A DNA stretch of 64,000 nucleotides from Arthrobacter sp. 31Y (GTDB lineage Bacteria; Actinomycetota; Actinomycetes; Actinomycetales; Micrococcaceae), in NCBI RefSeq assembly GCF_000526335.1, contig NZ_JAFW01000001.1, positions 620,001-684,000 on the forward strand, written 5' to 3'. A program made the translations under genes and the position numbers. Numbering within the stretch: position 1 is the stretch's first letter; the number at the start of each line of letters is the position of its first letter. The notes beneath the pieces were generated by a model. The model did no database searches. It saw only the letters and a list, made by a program, of their open reading frames with translations, and had not been told where the DNA came from. Below, piece after piece: positions 28,146 through 36,630 of this stretch.

Positions 28146-28931
28146 TTACTTGCCTTTGGTCTTGGATAGTTGGAATCGGCGCCCGATCAGCAGGCCTGCC
28201 AGCTTCCAAGGTTCAACGAAAACTCTGTAGGCCACGCGGCCCGGGTGAAGGACCAGCCGCCAGGCCCACTCGAGTCCTAAGCGCCCGAGCCAGCGGGGCG
28301 CCAGTTTTTGGATCCCCGCAACCTGCTCAATGGCACCGCCGACGGCGCAATAAACGGCAGGCGGGAGATCTGCGAGCCTGCGGTGAAGCACCGTCTCCTG
28401 AAGCGGCATACCCAGTCCCAGCAGGACCACTTGCGGACGGAAATCCGTCAGCCAGTCCACCACCGCGTCTTCCAGGGTGCTGTCCCACCCCTCTCCGGGC
28501 ATCCCGTCCACGGTTGCACCGGGAATAATGGAGCGCAACCTGGCGACTGCCTTCGTATTAGCAGCCCGTCCGGCGCCGACTACGGCGATACGCTCCAGAC
28601 CATTGACTTTTCCCAGCTCCGGGATCCAATCCATGGAACCTAGCCGGTAGGCCATGGTTCCCTCACCCAGCGATTGAAGTTGACGCTTATGCGCGAGCCC
28701 CCAAAGCATGGCAACCGGAGCGCCATCCAAGAGCACGATCGAGCTGTTCCCGTACAAAGAACGGACATCCGGACGGGAGTGAAGAAGCGTGATGCTGTGA
28801 AGATTGTGCCCAAGAACAGTTGCGGTTGTTCCGGCTGCGATGAGCCCGCCCATGGCATCCATTACTTCATGGACGCGCATCGGAGTGGCGTCAACGTCCA
28901 GGACAGGGACGCGTTGGCGCTCCGGAATCAT
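28146..28931 (-). CDS. WecG/TagA/CpsF family glycosyltransferase
   Basis: A 261-residue GT26 enzyme. Family motifs: SIVLLDGAPVAMLWG near residue 65, IAVVGAGRAANTKAV near 120, and PQVVLLGLGMPLQETVL near 170. Members add ManNAc(A) or similar sugars to the GlcNAc-PP-polyprenol made by a WecA-type enzyme, here encoded two genes downstream. The TAA is followed at once by the ATG of the GT2 gene, and its own ATG overlaps the stop of sua5 by four bases. Confidence 0.9.
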   Translation of the reverse strand: MIPERQRVPVLDVDATPMRVHEVMDAMGGLIAAGTTATVLGHNLHSITLLHSRPDVRSLYGNSSIVLLDGAPVAMLWGLAHKRQLQSLGEGTMAYRLGSMDWIPELGKVNGLERIAVVGAGRAANTKAVARLRSIIPGATVDGMPGEGWDSTLEDAVVDWLTDFRPQVVLLGLGMPLQETVLHRRLADLPPAVYCAVGGAIEQVAGIQKLAPRWLGRLGLEWAWRLVLHPGRVAYRVFVEPWKLAGLLIGRRFQLSKTKGK

Positions 28932-29845
28932 TCGGACTTGGCTTCGCTGGAGGCCTCCGCTTTTACCGTGCCTTCGGTTGAGTCCTCGACGACGGCGGAT
29001 TCGGTCACTTCGGCCGGTGCGTCGTCCACTGTTGTGGCATCATCCCGGGGAGCCACGGCGTCAACGGCAGGCACAGACACATCTTCGGCAGCAGCAATTT
29101 CTGCGGCGTCTTCGAGAGCAGCTTCTTCAGCTTGGGCTTCTTCAGGTGCTGCGTCGTCCGCAGCCGGCTCCTCTGCAGGAATGTCTTCGCCAACACCGAG
29201 GATGGAGGGAACGATTTCGCGGAGCCGCTCCAGCTCAATCGCTCCTTGGCGTACCACCCGGAACGGAGTGGACGTGGCGTCAACAATCGTCGAGGGCAGG
29301 GCAGCGGTCCCCTTGACCGGACGAAAGCCGCCTTCAAGGTAGACCTCAACGGACTCCGCCAATTGAAGCCGGGCTTCGGATGCTGTCTGAGCCGCTTCCT
29401 GGCCCGTCCGGTTGGCGGAAGAAACAGCCAAGGGACCTGTGAGTCCGAGGAGCTCCAAGGCGATCTGGTCATCGGGCATCCTGAGGGCCACGGTGCCCTT
29501 GGTTTCGCCGAGGTCCCAATCCAAGGATGGCTGTGCGTGCAGGATCAGTGTCAGACCACCCGGCCAAAAGGCCTGAGCCAGAGCCCGGGCATCGGCGGGT
29601 ACGTCGCTGGCAAGTCCGTCGAGGGCGTTGACCCGGGGAATAAGGACCGGAGGAGGCATTTGCCGGCTGCGCCCTTTGGAAGCCAACAACATGGTCACAG
29701 CCAACGGAGAGAAGGCATCCGCGGCAATGCCGTAGACGGTGTCCGTTGGCAGCACGACGCACTTCTTCTCGCTGATGGCGCGTTGGGCATGCTGGAGCCC
29801 TTCAGTCCGCTGGTCATCGGAAGTGCAGTTATAGGTTGTGGTCAC
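28928..29845 (-). CDS. L-threonylcarbamoyladenylate synthase (Sua5/YrdC) with acidic C-terminal tail
   Basis: Makes threonylcarbamoyl-AMP from threonine, bicarbonate and ATP for the t6A37 modification of ANN-reading tRNAs. The YrdC domain fills residues 1-215: KKCVVLPTDTVYGIAADAFS, ASKGRSRQMPPPVLIP, AFWPGGLTLIL, LAVSSANRTG and PSTIVDAT. The last 90 residues are almost only Ala, Glu, Asp, Val and Ser, strongly acidic and probably disordered, in place of the Sua5 C-terminal domain. It lies in the order prfA-prmC-sua5, as in mycobacteria (Rv1301). Confidence 0.93.
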   Translation of the reverse strand: MTTTYNCTSDDQRTEGLQHAQRAISEKKCVVLPTDTVYGIAADAFSPLAVTMLLASKGRSRQMPPPVLIPRVNALDGLASDVPADARALAQAFWPGGLTLILHAQPSLDWDLGETKGTVALRMPDDQIALELLGLTGPLAVSSANRTGQEAAQTASEARLQLAESVEVYLEGGFRPVKGTAALPSTIVDATSTPFRVVRQGAIELERLREIVPSILGVGEDIPAEEPAADDAAPEEAQAEEAALEDAAEIAAAEDVSVPAVDAVAPRDDATTVDDAPAEVTESAVVEDSTEGTVKAEASSEAKSE

Positions 29846-29857
29846 AGCGCTATTCTT

Positions 29858-30730
29858 TCACTCATCAGGAGACAGGCTTGCCAGGATCGCGCTGGTTGCA
29901 CGTTCCTTGCCGTTCAGGTCGTAGTGCGTGGTGACGTTGTTCCAACGTCCGGTTCGCTGAAGCATCCCGGCAATCCATGCAGCTTGGACTTCCGCGTGCT
30001 CCATCACGAAATAACCACCGGGCTTAAGGAGGCGGGCCGCGGACGCCGCTGCCGCCGTCGGAAGTACCATGCCGTCCGCTCCCCCGCCGTACAGCGCCAC
30101 CGGTGGATCGTGAAGAGCAACTTCAGGCTCTGTGGGGATCGCTTCAGCCGGAATATACGGCGGATTGGATACCACGACGTCGAATGTTCCGTTGTGCTCA
30201 GGAAGGGCATCCCGTAGATCGCCTTCAATCAGTATGACGCCGAGCGGTTCGAGGTTCCTGGCAGCCCAGGCATGCGCAAGCAAGCTGTATTCCACCGCAT
30301 GAACTTCGGCACCCGGAACCTCGTAGGCGATGGAGCCGGCTATTGCGCCGGAACCCGTGCCGAGGTCCACTACCTTGGGGCTGGGCAATCCGGAGAGGTG
30401 ATCGATGACCAACTGCACCACCGATTCCGTTTCGGGACGCGGAATGAAAACGCCGGGTCCTACGCGCAACTCCAGATGCCGGAAATATGCGACACCCGTG
30501 ATGTGCTGCAAGGGCACGCGCCCGGCCCGTTCCTCCACCAGCTCCCGGTAGCCATCGGGAGCTGGGGCATCACCGAGCAACATGGCTCGCAGTCGTCCGA
30601 GGCCTACGCCAAGCAGGTGATCGGCAAGCAACTCGGCATCGACACGCGGGCTGGGCACACCGGCGTCGGTTAATACGGCAGTAGCCTCGCGAACAGCATC
30701 CGCGAGGCTCTGGCCTTGGTAGAACGTCAT
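29858..30730 (-). CDS. prmC: Peptide chain release factor N5-glutamine methyltransferase PrmC (HemK)
   Basis: Methylates the GGQ glutamine of release factors using S-adenosylmethionine. The 290-residue protein has the N-terminal helical RF-binding domain, the SAM loop VVDLGTGSGAIAGSIAYE near residue 118, and the catalytic NPPY in VVSNPPYIPAE near 185. It follows prfA, its substrate gene, by 48 bases. Confidence 0.96.
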   Translation of the reverse strand: MTFYQGQSLADAVREATAVLTDAGVPSPRVDAELLADHLLGVGLGRLRAMLLGDAPAPDGYRELVEERAGRVPLQHITGVAYFRHLELRVGPGVFIPRPETESVVQLVIDHLSGLPSPKVVDLGTGSGAIAGSIAYEVPGAEVHAVEYSLLAHAWAARNLEPLGVILIEGDLRDALPEHNGTFDVVVSNPPYIPAEAIPTEPEVALHDPPVALYGGGADGMVLPTAAAASAARLLKPGGYFVMEHAEVQAAWIAGMLQRTGRWNNVTTHYDLNGKERATSAILASLSPDE

Positions 30731-30778
30731 AAATATGAACTCTGCTGTGTTTGTCCGGCGCCGCTGTTAAGCAGGTCG

Positions 30779-31858
30779 CTATTCGCCGATGGCGTCCAGC
30801 CGCGCCTGCTCGTCCGCTTCAATGGCAGACTGGATCACCGGCTCCAAATCACCGTTCATCACGGCGTCAAGGTTGTAGGCCTTGTAACCGGTGCGGTGAT
30901 CGGCGATACGGTTTTCCGGGAAGTTGTACGTGCGGATGCGCTCCGAACGGTCCATGGTGCGGATCTGTGACTTACGCTGTTCCGAGTTGGCGGCGTCGAT
31001 CTGTTCCTGCTGGTGGGCCAGGAGACGAGCACGGAGAACACGCATACCGGCTTCGCGGTTCTGCAGCTGGGACTTCTCGTTCTGCATTGCCACAACGATG
31101 CCCGTGGGCAGGTGGGTGATGCGGACAGCAGAGTCAGTGGTGTTCACGGACTGTCCGCCCGGACCGGAAGAACGGTAAACGTCGATTTTGAGGTCGTTCT
31201 GGTTGATCTCAAGTTCTTCAGGCTCATCCACTTCGGGAAGCACCAGCACACCGGCTGCTGACGTGTGGATGCGGCCCTGGGATTCAGTCACAGGAACGCG
31301 CTGCACACGGTGAACGCCACCTTCAAACTTCAAACGCGCGAAAACGCCCTGTGCGGGGTCATTGGAGTTGCCCTTGATGGCAACGGCAACATCCTTGTAG
31401 CCACCCAGATCGGATTCAGTGGCCGAAATCATTTCCGTCTTCCATCCGCGCGATTCCGCATAACGCATGTACATGCGCAGAAGGTCGCCGGCGAACAAGG
31501 CAGCTTCGTCGCCACCCTCGCCGCCCTTCACTTCAAGGATGACGTTGCGGGCATCGTCCGGATCACGCGGGATCAGCAGACGACGCAGCCGCTCCTGCGC
31601 CGCGGGAATCTGCTCTTCCAACTGCACAACTTCGGCAGCAAACTCGGGATCCTCGTCCGCCATTTCCTTGGCAGCTTCCATATCGTCATTGAGCCCGCGC
31701 CACTTGTTGTACGCCTCCACAATGCCCTGAAGCTGCGCAGACCGACGCCCCAACTTCCTGGCTGCAGACTGATCGGCATAAACAGCAGGATCACTCAGCT
31801 GGGCCTGAATGGCAGCATGCTCATCAAGCAATCCCTGTACGGACTCAAACATTTTCAA
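30779..31858 (-). CDS. prfA: Peptide chain release factor 1
   Basis: Reads UAA and UAG stop codons and triggers peptide release. Length 359 is typical. The catalytic GGQ is in [19 protein letters not shown] near residue 232. In the codon-recognition region [16 protein letters not shown], the RF2 tripeptide SPF is absent and the position corresponds to the PxT of RF1 (PVT). prmC follows; a nested palindrome separates it from rho. Confidence 0.96.
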   Translation of the reverse strand: MKMFESVQGLLDEHAAIQAQLSDPAVYADQSAARKLGRRSAQLQGIVEAYNKWRGLNDDMEAAKEMADEDPEFAAEVVQLEEQIPAAQERLRRLLIPRDPDDARNVILEVKGGEGGDEAALFAGDLLRMYMRYAESRGWKTEMISATESDLGGYKDVAVAIKGNSNDPAQGVFARLKFEGGVHRVQRVPVTESQGRIHTSAAGVLVLPEVDEPEELEINQNDLKIDVYRSSGPGGQSVNTTDSAVRITHLPTGIVVAMQNEKSQLQNREAGMRVLRARLLAHQQEQIDAANSEQRKSQIRTMDRSERIRTYNFPENRIADHRTGYKAYNLDAVMNGDLEPVIQSAIEADEQARLDAIGE

Positions 31859-31982
31859 ACCTCTTTCGACTTCTACAAGTCTAATAACTGCAACGTGGGG
31901 TCACGCACAGCCCATCAGGAAGGCCCAGTGGGCCGTACTTGACCTCACGTGGTGTCGGGTCAAGGGTTTCGTTTAAACAAAG

Positions 31983-32098
31983 ACCGCTCAAAATATGCCG
32001 GCCAGGGAGTGGCTTCGGGCCTGCCGGAGCCGGGTAGCTTCCGATCGTAGATCGGAAGCTACCCGGCGTAGGGGCGGGGCCGGCATATCTTGAGCGGT
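31983..32098. repeat. Nested palindrome between rho and prfA
   Basis: Outer arms of 21 bases at 31983-32003 and 32078-32098 pair with one exception, which on the minus-strand RNA is a G-U wobble. An inner perfect inverted repeat of 17-base arms lies at 32029-32045 and 32051-32067 around the loop CGTAG. Together they can fold into one 116-nt structure in the rho-to-prfA transcript. No gene is in the whole 31859-32108 gap. Confidence 0.85.
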
Positions 32099-32108
32099 TA
32101 GAGCACAG

Positions 32109-34244
32109 CTATTTGTCGTTGTCCGACTTCGCTCCGAGCGTGGTCTTCTGGACCTGCATGAGGAACTCGACGTTGCTCTGCGTCTCCCGGATCTTGTTGG
32201 TCAGCAGTTCAAGGCTCTGCTGCTGCTCCAGTCCGGAAAGGACACGGCGCAGCTTCCACATGATCTTGACTTCTTCCGGCGAGAGCAGGTTCTCTTCGCG
32301 GCGGGTGCCGGACGCGTTGACGTCCACGGCCGGGAAGATGCGCTTGTCTGCCAGCTGGCGGGACAGGCGGAGCTCCATGTTGCCGGTGCCCTTGAATTCT
32401 TCGAAGATGACTTCATCCATCTTGGAGCCGGTCTCGACGAGGGCCGTTGCCAGGATGGTCAGCGAGCCGCCATTTTCGATGTTGCGGGCTGCACCAAAGA
32501 ACCGCTTGGGCGGGTACAGAGCTGCAGAGTCCACACCACCGGACAGGATGCGGCCTGAGGCCGGTGCTGCCAGGTTGTAGGCACGGCCCAGACGGGTCAT
32601 GGAGTCCAGGAGGACCACCACGTCCATGCCCATTTCCACAAGGCGCTTGGCGCGCTCGATGGAGAGCTCGGCCACCGTGGTGTGGTCGTCGGCGGGACGA
32701 TCGAAGGTGGACGCAATGACCTCGCCCTTGACTGTGCGCTGCATGTCCGTGACTTCTTCAGGACGTTCGTCAACGAGCACCATCATGAGGTGGACCTCAG
32801 GGTTGTTGGTGGTGATTGCGTTCGCAATGGACTGCAGGATGAGCGTCTTACCGGCCTTCGGCGGGGAGACGATCAGGCCACGCTGGCCCTTGCCGATCGG
32901 GGCCACGAGGTCGATGACACGGGGACCGATCTTCTTGGGGTCGGTCTCGAGGCGCAGGCGCTCGGACGGGTACAGCGGGACCAGCTTGGCGAACTCGACG
33001 CGGTCCTTGAGCTCTTCCGGCGTCTTGCCGTTGACGGAAGTGACGCGGACAAGCGCGTTGAACTTCTGGCGGGCAGACTGCTGACTGCGGTCTTCACCGT
33101 CACGCGGTGCGCGGATGGCACCGACGACGGCGTCACCCTTGCGAAGGTTGTACTTCTTGACCTGCGCCAAGGATACGTAGACGTCGTTGGCGCCGGGAAG
33201 GTAACCGGACGTACGGATGAACGCGTAGTTCTCCAGAACGTCCAGGATGCCTGCCACGGGAAGCAGGACGTCGTCTTCAGTGACCTCGACGTCGTCAACG
33301 TCCGGTCCCTGTGCACGGCCACGGCGGCGCTCGTTGCGGTCGCGGAAGCGATCGCTGCGGGTGTTTCCGTCACGGCTGTCCTGACCGCCCCGACGATCGC
33401 TACGATCGTTCCGGTCCGTCTGCTCATTGCGGTCACGACGGTTGCGGCGGTTGCGACGGTTGCCGGTGTCGTCGCCGTCGTTGTTGTCGTCACGGCGGCC
33501 GCGGGTGTTGTCGCGACGCTCGCGCTGCTGCTCGCCCGAATCGGACTGCTCGCGCTGTTCGCTGCGGTCGGCGCGCTGTTCACGCTGTTCCGTGCGGTCA
33601 GCACGCTGCTCACGCTGTTCCGTGCGGTCAGCACGCTGTTCACGCTGTTCCGTGCGGTCGGCGCGCTGCTCTGCGGCAGGTGCTTCTGCTGCTTCGGCAG
33701 GCGCTGCGGCAGCTTCGCCACGGCGCCGGTTACGGGTGCGAGGCTGGCGACGCTCCGAAGAGGCCTCAGTGGTCTCAACGACCGGTGCTTCAGCAACCGG
33801 TGCGGCTGCAGACTCGGCAGGTGCAGCAGCGGCCTCGACAGCTGCCACCACTCCGTCGCTGGTAGCACGGCGGCTGCGGCCACGACCGCGGCCCCGCGGT
33901 GCTTCCTGGGCAGGGGCCTCGGCGGCTGTGTCAGCCGGTGCGCTGCTTTCCTTGGAGCCCTTCGGCGCTGCCGCCGGGGCTTCCTTGGCCGCAGTTGCCT
34001 TGGCCGTGGCCTTGGCAGGCGCCTTGGTGGTGGGCGTTCCGGCACGATGTGCAGAAATGGCCGTTACCAAGTCCCCCTTGCGCATCCGGGATCCCCCGGA
34101 AATGCCCAGCTGGCTGGCAAGAGCCTGAAGCTGGGCGAGCTTAAGGCCTGCAAGGCCGCTGCTCTTGGTGGTTGCTGCAGTTGACGAATCAGCAGCAGAA
34201 GATGTTGTGTCCACAGCTGAAGCCAGCTCAGTGGTTTCTGTCAC
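32109..34244 (-). CDS. rho: Transcription termination factor Rho with long Arg/Glu/Asp-rich insertion
   Basis: RNA-dependent ATPase that ends transcription. The protein is 711 residues, against 419 in E. coli. Residues 1-75 contain the N-terminal helix-bundle (LAGLKLAQLQALASQLGISGGSR), 80-320 are a disordered Ala/Arg/Glu/Asp/Asn-rich insertion as in other actinobacteria, and the canonical core follows: the RNA-binding domain near 330-410, Walker A SPPKAGKTLILQSIA near 455, Walker B VVVLLDSMTRLGRAYN near 540, and the C-terminal ring region. The insertion contains three to four copies of ADRTEQREQR. It is separated from thrB by 305 bases. Confidence 0.96.
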   Translation of the reverse strand: MTETTELASAVDTTSSAADSSTAATTKSSGLAGLKLAQLQALASQLGISGGSRMRKGDLVTAISAHRAGTPTTKAPAKATAKATAAKEAPAAAPKGSKESSAPADTAAEAPAQEAPRGRGRGRSRRATSDGVVAAVEAAAAPAESAAAPVAEAPVVETTEASSERRQPRTRNRRRGEAAAAPAEAAEAPAAEQRADRTEQREQRADRTEQREQRADRTEQREQRADRSEQREQSDSGEQQRERRDNTRGRRDDNNDGDDTGNRRNRRNRRDRNEQTDRNDRSDRRGGQDSRDGNTRSDRFRDRNERRRGRAQGPDVDDVEVTEDDVLLPVAGILDVLENYAFIRTSGYLPGANDVYVSLAQVKKYNLRKGDAVVGAIRAPRDGEDRSQQSARQKFNALVRVTSVNGKTPEELKDRVEFAKLVPLYPSERLRLETDPKKIGPRVIDLVAPIGKGQRGLIVSPPKAGKTLILQSIANAITTNNPEVHLMMVLVDERPEEVTDMQRTVKGEVIASTFDRPADDHTTVAELSIERAKRLVEMGMDVVVLLDSMTRLGRAYNLAAPASGRILSGGVDSAALYPPKRFFGAARNIENGGSLTILATALVETGSKMDEVIFEEFKGTGNMELRLSRQLADKRIFPAVDVNASGTRREENLLSPEEVKIMWKLRRVLSGLEQQQSLELLTNKIRETQSNVEFLMQVQKTTLGAKSDNDK
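33541..33670. repeat. 30-nt tandem repeat inside rho
   Basis: Three copies of a 30-base unit (33571-33600, 33601-33630, 33631-33660), differing at only a few positions, with degenerate copies on both sides. They encode the decapeptide ADRTEQREQR in the disordered insertion of Rho. Confidence 0.9.
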
Positions 34245-34549
34245 GAAGGATCCTTCCCCCTCGACGGCGTCCAGAGCGAGAGCTGGACGCGATGATTTGT
34301 TCTGGGCTGCAGTTCAGATCTGCAGCCGGTGATTTGGGCCGTGCCTGATGGATTGTGGCCAACAGGGCCGGATACTGATCGTCATCACTGGATCCAGTTG
34401 CCCGGACAGCCGGCGTAGCGTTCAGGGAACAGAGAGATTTCTGCGGCACCTGAGACAGGCCGGAAAGAGACGACACCACCAACGTTGGCACAGTTGACGA
34501 AAGGTACGGCGAAACACCGAGATCCAAAATCAGGGAACTGCCCGCGGCT
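34245..34549 (-). other. 305-base gene-free region, presumed rho promoter and leader
   Basis: No convincing coding frame on either strand. Next to rho, at 34267-34290, lies a hairpin with 8-base arms (GCGTCCAG and complement, 8-base loop). Leaders of rho genes are often used for autoregulated premature termination, so a regulatory role is reasonable, but no promoter elements stand out. Confidence 0.45.
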
Positions 34550-35524
34550 TTACCGGCGGTGCACTTCCACTCTAGCACCTTGAACGTCCACAGCCAGCGT
34601 CATCACGCGCCAACTGACGTCGGGTGTGTTGACCGCCGTGAACGCCTCAATGAATTCAACAACGGCAGCGGCTTGGTCAGCACCATTTGCCAGCACCATC
34701 ACCGTCGGACCTGCGCCGGATACAACGGCCGCGTGGCCCGCACTCCGGAGAGCTGCGATGAGGTCGGCACTGGGGCGCATGGCCTGCGCGCGGTAGCTCT
34801 GGTGGAGGTAGTCTTCCGTGCCGGGAAGCAGCAAAGCGGGTTCCACAGTGAGCGCATGGATCAACAGTGCTGCACGTCCGGAATTCATTGCTGCAGCATG
34901 GTGACCAACCGATGCAGGCAGCAGTCCACGCGCAGTTTCCGTAGCAAGCTCGTAGTCCGGGACTGCCACAACAGGAATGACCGACGAAGTGACGTCAGCG
35001 CGTGTGCTGCTGTACTGCTCGCTGTCCTGCCATGACAGCGCCAGTCCGCCGAAAATCGCGGGTGCGACGTTGTCCGGGTGCCCTTCCATCTCGCTGGTCA
35101 GCTGCAAAATCCAGTCACGGTCCTGCCGGGATTCTGCGGGCACTAGAGCATTGGCAGCAGTAACAGCGGCCACAACAGCCGAGGCTGAAGACCCAAGTCC
35201 CCGGCCATGCGGATTCACGTTATCCGCCGTGATTCTCAGCCCGGAACGCTGGAAGCCCAGGCGATCCAGCGCGAGATCGATGGCGCGAACCACCAAGTGG
35301 CTGGCATCGCGAGGGAGGGTGTCGGCGCCCTCACCGGAGAGCTCGAACTCGAGCTCCCCGGTGCTGAGGGTTTCCACCGTCAAGGTGTCGTATATGGACA
35401 GGGCCAAGCCAAGGCTGTCGTAGCCGGGGCCCAGGTTGGCACTCGTACCGGGGACCTTGACGGTCAGCCGCTGGCCTGCCGCGACGAGTGCACGATCGGT
35501 CGCGGTGGGCTGCGTTGATTCCAC
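34550..35524 (-). CDS. thrB: Homoserine kinase
   Basis: Phosphorylates homoserine on the way to threonine. A GHMP kinase of 324 residues: VPGTSANLGPGYDSLGLALS near residue 24, the ATP-binding loop NPHGRGLGSSASAVVAA near 97, and the C-terminal AVVSGAGPTVMVLA. The GTG at 35524 is the start, three bases after the thrC stop, so it is the last gene of the argS-lysA-hom-thrC-thrB operon. Confidence 0.96.
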   Translation of the reverse strand: MESTQPTATDRALVAAGQRLTVKVPGTSANLGPGYDSLGLALSIYDTLTVETLSTGELEFELSGEGADTLPRDASHLVVRAIDLALDRLGFQRSGLRITADNVNPHGRGLGSSASAVVAAVTAANALVPAESRQDRDWILQLTSEMEGHPDNVAPAIFGGLALSWQDSEQYSSTRADVTSSVIPVVAVPDYELATETARGLLPASVGHHAAAMNSGRAALLIHALTVEPALLLPGTEDYLHQSYRAQAMRPSADLIAALRSAGHAAVVSGAGPTVMVLANGADQAAAVVEFIEAFTAVNTPDVSWRVMTLAVDVQGARVEVHRR

Positions 35525-35526
35525 TC

Positions 35527-36630
35527 TTAGTTTTCTTCCAGTCCCAGTTCTGCGGCAACGGTGACGACGTCGTTTGGCACCTTGACGGGCTGGACATCGC
35601 TGCCATCTTCGGTGCGGAGGGCCCACTGCGGGTCCTTGAGGCCATGCCCGGTAACGGTGATGACGATGGTTTTGCCGGACGGAACTTCGCCTGCGGCGTG
35701 CTTTTTGATCAAGCCCGCAACGCCGGCAGCGGAGCCGGGTTCGACGAAGACGCCTTCCTTGGCGGACAACCAGCGGTGGGCGGCCAGAATCTCATCATCG
35801 GTCACAGCTTCGATCAGTCCGCCGGATTCGTCACGGGCCGCAACTGCGGTCTCCCACGATGCCGGGTTACCGATGCGGATAGCGGTGGCGATCGTGTCCG
35901 GTTCAGTGATGGGGTGCCCCGCAACGAACGGCGCGGCTCCCGCGGCCTGGAAGCCCCACATGACCGGTGTCTTGGTGGCTACAGCCGGCAGTGTTCCGTT
36001 GGCGGTCTCGAAGGGTGCGGAGTACTCCTTGTAGCCCTTCCAGTAGGCAGTGATATTGCCGGCGTTGCCCACGGGCAGCACGTGGATGTCGGGAGCATCG
36101 CCCAGGCTGTCCACAACTTCAAAGGCACCAGTCTTCTGGCCCTGGATTCGCGCCGGGTTTACGGAGTTCACCAGGAACACGGGATAGGCTTCGCCAAGTT
36201 TCCGGGCGATGTCCAAACAGTTGTCAAAGTTCCCGTCAACCTGGAGCAGGGTGGCACCATGGGCGATGGCCTGGCTCAGCTTGCCCATGGAGATCTTGCC
36301 TTCCGGTACCAGCACCGCACACTTGAGGCCGGCGGCAGTGGCATAGGCCGCAGCTGAGGCGGACGTGTTGCCCGTGGAGGCGCAAACCACAGCCTTGGCA
36401 CCGGCCTCCACAGCAGCCGTCATAGCCATGGTCATGCCGCGGTCTTTGAACGAACCCGTGGGGTTCATGCCTTCGACCTTCAGGTATACCTCGGAGCCGG
36501 TGAGCTCGGAGAGTTTCTGCGCGTGGACGAGCGGCGTGCCGCCCTCGCCGAGGGTGATGACCTTGGTGGCTTCCGTTACAGGCAAACGATCAGCGTATTC
36601 GCGGATTACTCCGCGCCATTGGTGAGCCAC
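35527..36630 (-). CDS. thrC: Threonine synthase
   Basis: PLP enzyme converting O-phosphohomoserine to threonine, 367 residues of the short (class II-like) form. The PLP lysine is in [15 protein letters not shown] near residue 60; [16 protein letters not shown] and [14 protein letters not shown] are the phosphate- and cofactor-binding loops. The GTG start at 36630 directly follows the TAA of hom. Confidence 0.96.
   Translation of the reverse strand: MAHQWRGVIREYADRLPVTEATKVITLGEGGTPLVHAQKLSELTGSEVYLKVEGMNPTGSFKDRGMTMAMTAAVEAGAKAVVCASTGNTSASAAAYATAAGLKCAVLVPEGKISMGKLSQAIAHGATLLQVDGNFDNCLDIARKLGEAYPVFLVNSVNPARIQGQKTGAFEVVDSLGDAPDIHVLPVGNAGNITAYWKGYKEYSAPFETANGTLPAVATKTPVMWGFQAAGAAPFVAGHPITEPDTIATAIRIGNPASWETAVAARDESGGLIEAVTDDEILAAHRWLSAKEGVFVEPGSAAGVAGLIKKHAAGEVPSGKTIVITVTGHGLKDPQWALRTEDGSDVQPVKVPNDVVTVAAELGLEEN

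Noticed and set aside
31859..32108. Search for rpmE (ribosomal protein L31) between rho and prfA
   Set aside because: No frame resembling L31 is found on either strand; the space is taken by the nested palindrome.
32682..34184. A 500-codon open frame on the plus strand opposite rho
   Set aside because: It mirrors the repetitive rho insertion; the Val/Thr/Gly-rich product has no family features and rho is certain.
34228..34578. Minus-strand frame between rho and thrB
   Set aside because: Overlaps the starts and ends of two certain genes and has no conserved motif; more likely the rho leader.
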